Assembly (NCBI GenBank): GCA_003222555.1
Contig: QHWL01000025.1
Coordinates: 7,873 to 15,072, forward strand
Direction: 5' to 3'
From: Acidobacteriota bacterium
GTDB lineage: Bacteria; Acidobacteriota; Vicinamibacteria; Vicinamibacterales; CAVVIG01
DNA: 7,200 nucleotides
The notes below the pieces were generated by a model. It was not told the origin of the DNA and searched no databases. It saw only the letters and a list, made by a program, of their open reading frames with translations. This document shows positions 1-4,908 of this stretch, piece by piece (the stretch's first letter is position 1; the number at the start of each line of letters is the position of its first letter). The position numbers and the translations under genes are program-made.

Positions 1-2
1 CG

Positions 3-1103
3 CGTGATCGGGACCAGTCGGTCGAGCGGTTGCTCCGACAGTCGCTTCAAACGCCCCGAAATGCCAACGTGACGGAGTCGTGTCTCGACGCCGAGACGGT
101 GGCAGCATGGGTCGACGGCGGCTTGTCCGGCGCTGCGCTCGAGATGGCTCAGTCCCACGTCGCGGACTGCGCTCGCTGCCAGGCCCTTGTTGGGACGGTC
201 GCACGGATCGACTCAGGGGTCCCGCTGTCGGAACCCGAACGCGCCTCGCGCCGGTGGCTCGCGTGGGTCGTGCCTCTCACTGCGGCGGCGGCCGCCATCG
301 CGTTGTGGGTCGCTGTTCCTCGTAACAAGATTGACACCTTTGACACGCGCGATCGCGCACCGGAGGCGACGGAAGTCCAGAAACAAGCCGACGAGACGAA
401 GGTGCAAGAACCCGCGCTGCTGGACGGCCGACTTCAGGCGCCCGCGAGCAAAACCAAAGCCGAGCGCGAGCTGCGGACGACCGACTCGGTCGGCGCGGCG
501 AAGGACGTGGCGGACAACGATGCCGCGATCAGCAATCAGGTTGGCGCGCCGCCGGAATTGCGCAGGGACGCCACGCGACTGGAGGCCGATAGCCTCGAGA
601 AACAGCCGGGGCCTGGAAGCGCCGTCGCCCCGTCTGCCTCTGCAGCGCCGGCGCCTCAGGCGTCACCGGCTGACGCTGCGCCACCTGCACTTGCCGAGAA
701 ATCGGTGATCTCGGCACGGTCAGCCGCGCGCGCCCAAACCGCCGACATCGAGATCGTCTCGCCCGACCCGTCGGTCCGGTGGCGCGTTGCCGGATCCGTC
801 GTGCAGCGTTCCACCAATGGAGGTGCGCGGTGGGAAGCAGTGTCCACAGGCGTCGCAACCCCGCTCACGGCGGGCGCGGCGCCCTCGGTATCGGTTTGCT
901 GGCTGGTCGGGCGCGGCGGGGTGGTGCTGCTTTCGACCGACGGCCGCACCTGGCGCCGAGTGGCATTTCCTGAAACGTCGGATTTGTCGGCCGTCCAGGC
1001 CACGGGCGCCCGTGCCGCGTCGGTGTCGACCGCGGACGGCCGCACCTTCAGCACGACAGACGGTGGCGTCACCTGGGCCCGCCGCCCGCTGCAAGAATTC
1101 TGA
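3..1103 (+). CDS. Anti-sigma-like zinc-finger membrane protein with C-terminal Asp-box (YCF48-like) repeats, 5' partial
   Basis: The frame is open to the left edge, so the true start probably lies just outside the window. TTG at 30 and GTG at 69 are in-frame alternatives without a good ribosome site. Counting from TTG 30, residues 43-50 (HVADCARC) form the HxxxCxxC motif of ZAS/zf-HC2 anti-sigma factors. Residues about 76-96 are a single membrane helix. A long Ala/Pro/Ser/Gln-rich linker follows to about residue 230. The last ~120 residues carry Asp-box-like turns (STNGGARW, STDGRTW, TTDGGVTW), as in YCF48/BNR propeller proteins. By family knowledge the cytoplasmic head would hold an ECF sigma factor inactive, and the outer part would sense something in the periplasm. 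The sigma gene would be expected upstream, outside the window. The ends and motifs are seen directly; the anti-sigma role is inferred. Confidence 0.85.
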   Translation, partial: RDRDQSVERLLRQSLQTPRNANVTESCLDAETVAAWVDGGLSGAALEMAQSHVADCARCQALVGTVARIDSGVPLSEPERASRRWLAWVVPLTAAAAAIALWVAVPRNKIDTFDTRDRAPEATEVQKQADETKVQEPALLDGRLQAPASKTKAERELRTTDSVGAAKDVADNDAAISNQVGAPPELRRDATRLEADSLEKQPGPGSAVAPSASAAPAPQASPADAAPPALAEKSVISARSAARAQTADIEIVSPDPSVRWRVAGSVVQRSTNGGARWEAVSTGVATPLTAGAAPSVSVCWLVGRGGVVLLSTDGRTWRRVAFPETSDLSAVQATGARAASVSTADGRTFSTTDGGVTWARRPLQEF

Positions 1104-1183
1104 GCGGCTCCGTTCTAAGGACAGCAGGCCTCGCGCGACCGCCTTCGGCGGCGTGATCAGGCCGCAGATTCCAAGGAGCCGTC

Positions 1184-2761
1184 ATGTTTATTAGGTTCGC
1201 GGGGCCCAACATTTATCACGGCGCCGGGGCCCCACCCCCGGCACGCCACCCCAACGTGGGTGCCACGTTGGGGACCCCGGCGCCTCGCTCGAGCCGCAGG
1301 CGCTTCTGGTTCGCGCCGCTCGTACTCGCCATAGGCGCAATTGTTCCCGCCCGACACGCTGCGTTGCCGTCGGCCGCTGCTCCCGCGGAGGCGCAGGATT
1401 TCTACACGACGACAAACGCAGATCAGGTAGAGCTGGCCCTCACCGTTTACAACTCGGACATCGCGCTCGTTCGGGACGTTCGCAACCTCCAGCTCGGACG
1501 TGGAATATCCGACCTGCATTACATGGACGTCGCCGCCACGGTGAATCCAGCGACCGTCCATTTCCGGTCGCTGAGTGCGCCGTCGCGCGTGAGGGTCCTC
1601 GAGCAGAACTACGAGTACGACCTGCTCGAGCCCGAGAAGCTCTTGCGGAAGTATGTCGGTCGGGACATCACCCTCGTGCGGACACGGTGGAATCAGAGCA
1701 CGTCGCGGGAAGAAGAAGTGACTGCGCACCTGCTCAGTTACAACAACGCGCCGGTCTGGAAGGTCGGTGGCGAAATCGTGACCGGCATGCAAGCCGACCA
1801 CATCAGGTTTCCCGAACTGCCCGGCAATCTGTATTCGCGGCCCACGCTCATCTGGACACTCGACAACAGCGGTGGACAGCAGCACCGCGTCGAGGCATCG
1901 TACCTGGCGGGCAAGCTTTCGTGGAACGCGGACTACGTGCTGACCGTGGCGCGCGACGACAAAGCCGCCGACATCGACGGTTGGGTGACGGTCGTCAACG
2001 GCAGCGGCACATCCTTCAAGAACGCCAAACTTCAACTGGTTGCCGGCGACCTCAACCGCGTCCGGCAGGTCATCAACAGGATGGAACTCGATGCCATGCG
2101 GAAGAGCAGCGCCGCCGCAGTGTCAGAGATGTCGCAGGAGGCATTCTCGGACTACCACCTTTACACACTCGGCCGAAAGACGACGGTGAATAACAGCGAG
2201 ACCAAGCAGGTGAGCATGCTGGGCGCGACGGCCTTCCCCGTGCAGAAGCGCTACGTTGTCGAAGGGCAGGCGGTCTACTATCACAACGCTCAGCATCCGG
2301 GCGCGCCGATCAAGGGCGTCGTGCAGGTGTACTACCAGTTCAAGAACGAAGAGAAGGCTGGTCTCGGCATGCCGATGCCGGCCGGTACCGTGCGCGTGTA
2401 CCAGTCGGACTCAACGGGCGGCGTGCAGTTTGTCGGCGAGGACCGGATCGATCACACGCCGAAAGACGAGGCAATCAATCTCAAGATCGGGAACGCGTTC
2501 GATGTCGTATGCGAGCGGAAGCAGACGGATTTCCAGAAAATTGCAGCCAACACCTACGAGGTGGAGTACGAGGTGACGCTGCGCAACCACAAAGCGACGC
2601 CTGTAACAATCGAGGTGAACGAACCGATTGGTGGCACCTGGCGCATGTTGCAGTCGTCGCATGAGTGGAGCAAAACCTCGGCGTGGGCCGCCCAATTCAC
2701 GGTGCCGGTCAGCGCCGACGGCGCCGCGGTGCTGAAGTACAGAGTTCGCGTGACTTACTGA
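1184..2761 (+). CDS. Exported DUF4139 domain-containing protein
   Basis: The product has 525 residues. ATG at 1184 is preceded by AAGGAG with a 6-base gap, which supports this start. The N-terminus is odd: about 35 residues rich in Gly, Pro and Ala precede the real-looking leader. That leader is RRR at 38-40, a hydrophobic stretch at 41-54 and a likely cleavage after AEAQ (about 71). The extra stretch is encoded by a palindromic repeat (see 1201-1284). The mature part matches my memory of DUF4139 proteins: a beta-rich N-terminal half (LALTVYNSDIALVRDVR onward) and a C-terminal half with SWNADYVLTV, W(V)TVVNGSGTSFKNAKLQLVAGD and a final ELVYRVRV-like strand (VLKYRVRVTY). The family's biochemical role is unknown; relatives include MuiA-like proteins. 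It lies 80 bases after the anti-sigma gene on the same strand with no clear promoter between, so they may be cotranscribed. Confidence 0.9.
   Translation: MFIRFAGPNIYHGAGAPPPARHPNVGATLGTPAPRSSRRRFWFAPLVLAIGAIVPARHAALPSAAAPAEAQDFYTTTNADQVELALTVYNSDIALVRDVRNLQLGRGISDLHYMDVAATVNPATVHFRSLSAPSRVRVLEQNYEYDLLEPEKLLRKYVGRDITLVRTRWNQSTSREEEVTAHLLSYNNAPVWKVGGEIVTGMQADHIRFPELPGNLYSRPTLIWTLDNSGGQQHRVEASYLAGKLSWNADYVLTVARDDKAADIDGWVTVVNGSGTSFKNAKLQLVAGDLNRVRQVINRMELDAMRKSSAAAVSEMSQEAFSDYHLYTLGRKTTVNNSETKQVSMLGATAFPVQKRYVVEGQAVYYHNAQHPGAPIKGVVQVYYQFKNEEKAGLGMPMPAGTVRVYQSDSTGGVQFVGEDRIDHTPKDEAINLKIGNAFDVVCERKQTDFQKIAANTYEVEYEVTLRNHKATPVTIEVNEPIGGTWRMLQSSHEWSKTSAWAAQFTVPVSADGAAVLKYRVRVTY
1201..1284. repeat. 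Nested palindromic repeat element inside the DUF4139 leader-coding region
   Basis: Outer arms GGCGCCGGGG (1220-1229) and CCCCGGCGCC (1275-1284) are perfect reverse complements. They enclose a second perfect hairpin, CCCCAACGTGG (1249-1259), loop GTG, CCACGTTGGGG (1263-1273). Nineteen unpaired bases (1230-1248) sit between outer and inner left arms, and only one base separates them on the right. GGGGCCC at 1201-1207 can also pair with 1227-1233, so the element may begin there. It looks like a REP/MITE-type unit. It is translated in frame as residues of about 6-34. Confidence 0.75.
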
Positions 2762-2773
2762 ACAAAATCCCGG

Positions 2774-2814
2774 CGCCACGAAAAGCACGAAGGGACGAAA
2801 TTTTCGTAGTGGCG
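2774..2814. repeat. CACGAA-type imperfect hairpin between DUF4139 and GYD genes
   Basis: CGCCAC (2774-2779) pairs with GTGGCG (2809-2814). The adjoining GAAAA pairs with TTTTC, leaving a small GTA bulge. The loop holds spaced CACGAA/ACGAA copies about 9 bases apart. It lies 13 bases after the DUF4139 stop and could slow or end transcription, but no T-run follows it, so a terminator call is weak. The CACGAA pattern resembles a dispersed intergenic repeat seen in Acidobacteriota-like genomes (from memory). Confidence 0.5.
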
Positions 2815-2848
2815 TCCAACTTCGCGAGTCAGCCGCACCTGGGTGGAG

Positions 2849-2854
2849 TATAGT
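2849..2854 (+). promoter_or_regulatory. Possible -10 box for the GYD gene
   Basis: TATAGT lies 28 bases before the GYD start codon and 15 bases before its ribosome site, a sensible place for a promoter. No good -35 hexamer is seen 16-18 bases upstream (GAGTCA is the nearest), so this call rests on the -10 box and position alone. Confidence 0.35.
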
Positions 2855-2868
2855 TGCAGGCTCGAAAC

Positions 2869-2876
2869 AAGGAGGT
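2869..2876 (+). promoter_or_regulatory. Strong ribosome binding site that fixes the GYD start
   Basis: AAGGAGGT is a near-perfect anti-16S match, with a 5-base gap to the ATG at 2882. It decides against the in-frame ATG at 2843, which would place this site inside the coding region and lies upstream of the likely -10 box. Confidence 0.85.
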
Positions 2877-2881
2877 GGCAC

Positions 2882-3202
2882 ATGGCGAAGTATTTGGTGA
2901 TGGCCTCTTACACGGCAGAGGGGGCGAAAGGGTTGATGAAAGACGGTGGTACGAAGAGGCGCCAGGCCGCGGAACAGGCCATCAAGAGCGCGGGGGGCAA
3001 GCTCGAAGCATTCTATTTCGCGTTCGGCGAGAACGATGCCTTCGTGATCATCGATGCCGCAGATCACGCGACGGTTGCGAGCGCGTCACTGGCGATCAAT
3101 GCCAGCGGCGCAGTCCATTCAAAGACGATAGTGTTGCTCACGCCCGAGGAGATCGATCAAGCGACCAAGAAGAGTACCACCTACGTTCCGCCGGGTCGCT
3201 AA
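2882..3202 (+). CDS. GYD domain-containing protein
   Basis: The product has 106 residues, close to the usual ~95-105 of the GYD family. It begins MAKYLVMASYTAEGAKGL, followed by GGTKRRQAAEQAIKSAGGKLEAFYFAFGENDAFVIIDAADH. The GGK-LEAFYFAFGE-DAFVIIDAPD-like core is the family signature, and the tail SGAVHSKTIVLLTPEEIDQATKK is also typical. The fold is expected to be a small ferredoxin-like alpha/beta domain related to dimeric barrel proteins. No signal peptide or membrane segment is visible, so it should be cytoplasmic. The family has no established reaction. The gene stands alone, with its own ribosome site and a palindrome 29 bases after the stop. It converges on the slipin gene. Family assignment is from remembered sequence pattern and is strong; function is unknown. 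Confidence 0.93.
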   Translation: MAKYLVMASYTAEGAKGLMKDGGTKRRQAAEQAIKSAGGKLEAFYFAFGENDAFVIIDAADHATVASASLAINASGAVHSKTIVLLTPEEIDQATKKSTTYVPPGR

Positions 3203-3230
3203 GAGCGGGCGCGGCACGAACGACGCAGGC

Positions 3231-3248
3231 CGGACCTTATAAGGTCCG
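3231..3248. repeat. Perfect 18-bp palindrome after the GYD gene
   Basis: CGGACCTTATAAGGTCCG equals its own reverse complement. It lies between the convergent GYD and slipin genes and could form a hairpin from either transcript. No T-run follows on either strand, so a classical terminator is not shown. The GGACC/GGTCC core also resembles the second repeat at 3286-3311. Confidence 0.6.
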
Positions 3249-3285
3249 CCCTGCACCCCGCGGTCCTACCTGCGGCGACAAGAAG

Positions 3286-3311
3286 TACGTAGTGTCCGCC
3301 TTTAGGCGGAC
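3286..3311. repeat. TACGTAGTGTCCG repeat unit with hairpin (copy A)
   Basis: The unit starts TACGTAGTGTCCG (3286-3298), identical over 13 bases to 5855-5867. It runs into a hairpin, GTCCGCC (3294-3300), loop TTTA, GGCGGAC (3305-3311). Two distant copies with the same head and a GC-rich inverted repeat behind it indicate a dispersed repeat family. The rest of 3203-3382 holds no gene that I can support. Confidence 0.65.
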
Positions 3312-3382
3312 CGTCCGCCACTAACCCAGCGAAGACCAGTTCCCCGAGCAACCCGCGCTGAACTCTTGTACGCTCGACATGG

Positions 3383-4312
3383 CTATTTGACTGTCTGGTC
3401 GCCTCCGCCGGTCAGTCTCTGCTGCTGCAGAGCAGCGGCACCCATCAGTCCGCCCATACCCATCGACTCGACGGCGCTGCTCGGAATCAGCATGAGCGCG
3501 CCTTTCTCCTTCAGGCCTTCATACAGCATGTTCATCGCGCGCAGGTGGAGGGCGGTGGGGTTGTCGTGGTACGACCTGGCGGCCTCCTGGAACGAGTGCG
3601 CGATTTCCATCTCGGCCTCGCCGAGGATAATGCGCGCCTGCTTTTCACGCGCGGCCTGCGCCTCGCGCGACATGGCGTCCTGCAATGCACCAGGGATGAC
3701 GATGTCACGCATCTCGACCGATGACACGGTGACACCCCAGGGGCTCGACCGCTGGTCGATGAGTTGCTGTAGCTCGTCCTCGATCCGCTCGCGGCCGCGG
3801 AGCAAATCGGTCAGCGTTGTCCGGCCGATGATGTCGCGTAGCGCGGTCTGCGCTGCCCAGCTCACGGCCTGGGGGTAGTCCTGCACTTCGAGCGCGGCCT
3901 TCTGGGCATCGTGCACCATCCAGAACAACACGGCGTCGACGTTCACCGGCACAGTGTCCGACGTCAGCGTCTGCTCGGCGGCGAAGCTGGTCGTGATCGT
4001 GCGTTGATCGATCCACGACGAGACGTTCTCGATGAACGGAACGATCCAGAACAGCCCGGGCCCGCGCAGCCCGATGAACCGGCCGAGCCGCAGGACAATC
4101 GCGCGTTCCCACTGCTGCGCGATTCGAGGCGACTGCATCAGTACGACGCCGACGACGGTCATCGCGACCAACAGAATCGGATTACCGGTCGCAATCAACC
4201 CGAAGAGGCCGAGCCCCAGCGACCCGAGCAGAATCGCGATGGCGACGACGTTCATGTGAGAGACGGTGCCGCCGGAGCTCTCAGGACGACGACCGAGGAC
4301 AACGGAGACCAT
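3383..4312 (-). CDS. Slipin (stomatin-like SPFH/Band 7 membrane protein)
   Basis: The product has 309 residues. Two adjacent hydrophobic segments (about 22-40 and 45-60) form the membrane hairpin. They are followed by a Band 7 domain from SPRIAQQWERAIVLRLGRF (61-79) through GLRGPGLFWIVPFIE, QTLTSDTVPVNVDAVLFWMV and DLLRGRERIEDELQQLID to WGVTVSSVEMRDIVIP. An Ala/Glu/Arg-rich helix (208-250), likely a coiled coil, drives oligomer formation. The C-terminus has a short hydrophobic stretch (MLIPSSAVESMGMGGL). Slipins form ring-like membrane scaffolds thought to organise lipid domains and control membrane proteases. ATG 4312 follows directly on the regulator's TAA and has a strong ribosome site; an inner ATG at residue 20 lacks one. 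No NfeD partner gene is nearby, although slipins often have one. Confidence 0.95.
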   Translation of the reverse strand: MVSVVLGRRPESSGGTVSHMNVVAIAILLGSLGLGLFGLIATGNPILLVAMTVVGVVLMQSPRIAQQWERAIVLRLGRFIGLRGPGLFWIVPFIENVSSWIDQRTITTSFAAEQTLTSDTVPVNVDAVLFWMVHDAQKAALEVQDYPQAVSWAAQTALRDIIGRTTLTDLLRGRERIEDELQQLIDQRSSPWGVTVSSVEMRDIVIPGALQDAMSREAQAAREKQARIILGEAEMEIAHSFQEAARSYHDNPTALHLRAMNMLYEGLKEKGALMLIPSSAVESMGMGGLMGAAALQQQRLTGGGDQTVK

Positions 4313-4765
4313 TTACGCTCCTCCCTTTTTCAATGTTCGCGGTGTCCGGCTTTCTCCTGGGCGTAGAACTGTTTCCTTGCGCGCGACGCCGGCGCTGTGA
4401 TGCTCGCCGAGCGCCGCAATCACTTCGCCGATGGTGAAGCCCGCTCGGTCGGCGTCCGAGAGCACGCGTGTGGCGAAGGCACGCAGCCGGCGTTCGTGCT
4501 CACGCGGCGGGCGGGCCTGAACAGGCGTCGCACTGATAAACGATCCGACGCCGCGCCGCGTCTCGATGACGCCGGCCCGCTCGAGCTCCGCGTAGACGCG
4601 CGCGACGGTGTTGGCGTTGACGCGGAGGTCGACAGCGAGCTGGCGGACGGTCGGCAACTGGTCGCTCACGCGCAGGCGGCCGGTGGCGATCGCCGCCCGC
4701 AGACCGCGCTCGAGCTGGGCGTAGATCGGCGTCGGGTCGCGAGGGTCGACGGAGACGACGGTCAC
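4313..4765 (-). CDS. GntR-family transcriptional regulator, YtrA type
   Basis: The product has 150 residues, slightly longer than the ~120-130 common in YtrA-type regulators. Residues about 11-77 are the winged helix-turn-helix: PTPIYAQLERGLRAAIATGRL, then LPTVRQLAVDLRVNANTVARVYAELERAGVIETRRGVGSFI. The last ~70 residues are a short helical dimer part with a basic, Pro/Arg-rich tail, and no ligand-binding FCD or UTRA domain is present. The start is GTG at 4765; the preceding IDPRDPTPIYAQ-like N-terminus is normal for the family. The gene lies just below a -35/-10 promoter overlapped by an inverted repeat, so autorepression is likely. It is followed without a gap by the slipin gene, its probable target. 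YtrA relatives usually control ABC transporters, so the slipin pairing is less usual. The effector is unknown. Confidence 0.93.
   Translation of the reverse strand: MTVVSVDPRDPTPIYAQLERGLRAAIATGRLRVSDQLPTVRQLAVDLRVNANTVARVYAELERAGVIETRRGVGSFISATPVQARPPREHERRLRAFATRVLSDADRAGFTIGEVIAALGEHHSAGVARKETVLRPGESRTPRTLKKGGA
4318..4325 (-). promoter_or_regulatory. Slipin ribosome binding site inside the end of the GntR gene
   Basis: On the minus strand GGGAGGAG encodes the last Gly-Gly-Ala codons of the regulator and sits 5 bases before the slipin ATG. The regulator's TAA immediately precedes that ATG. This arrangement supports translational coupling of the two genes. Confidence 0.8.
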
Positions 4766-4773
4766 TTGAACGC

Positions 4774-4795
4774 TTATACTAGTTCATTAGTACAA
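4774..4795. promoter_or_regulatory. Putative GntR operator (inverted repeat)
   Basis: On the plus strand TTATACTA (4774-4781) and TAGTACAA (4788-4795) are separated by GTTCAT. The arms match as reverse complements at 7 of 8 positions. TACTA/TAGTA arms resemble operators of YtrA-type GntR proteins. The site covers the -10 box and most of the promoter spacer, so binding would block RNA polymerase. Confidence 0.7.
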
Positions 4796-4804
4796 TAAGG
4801 TCAA
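4776..4804 (-). promoter_or_regulatory. Promoter of the GntR-slipin operon
   Basis: On the minus strand TTGACC (4804-4799) and TAGTAT (4781-4776) are separated by exactly 17 bases, close to the sigma-70 consensus. Transcription would start near 4768-4771, only about 3-6 bases before the GTG at 4765. No ribosome site fits in that space, so the message should be leaderless or nearly so. Confidence 0.7.
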
Positions 4805-4908
4805 GAAGAGCCGCGCCGCCGACGGGCTTGCCTTCGAAGTCAGCGGCAAGCATCGACAGGCCTGCGAACGCGGTGCTGAAGCCTCGCGCCACGCTTGCGA
4901 AGACGGCG

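Noticed and set aside
1139..1151. Small hairpin CCGCC-TTC-GGCGG between the anti-sigma and DUF4139 genes.
   Set aside because: Five-base-pair stem with no T-run; expected often by chance at this GC content, so not called a terminator.
1157..2035. Long open frame of 292 codons on the minus strand, opposite the DUF4139 gene.
   Set aside because: High-GC antisense frame fully covered by a recognised gene; its composition (Arg/Val/His-rich) matches no family I know.
2843..2881. Upstream in-frame ATG that would lengthen the GYD protein by 13 residues.
   Set aside because: A near-perfect AAGGAGGT lies just before ATG 2882, and the GYD family normally starts MAKYL.
2411..3067. Open frame of 218 codons on the minus strand spanning the DUF4139 end and the GYD gene.
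   Set aside because: It crosses two well-supported genes on the other strand and has no recognisable domain.
4779..4892. A 37-codon minus-strand frame from GTG 4892 (VARGFSTAFAGLSMLAADFE onward) between the protease and GntR genes.
   Set aside because: It looks protein-like but has no ribosome site, runs through the -35 and -10 boxes of the GntR promoter and ends inside the operator. It may be a gene remnant, but nothing supports it.
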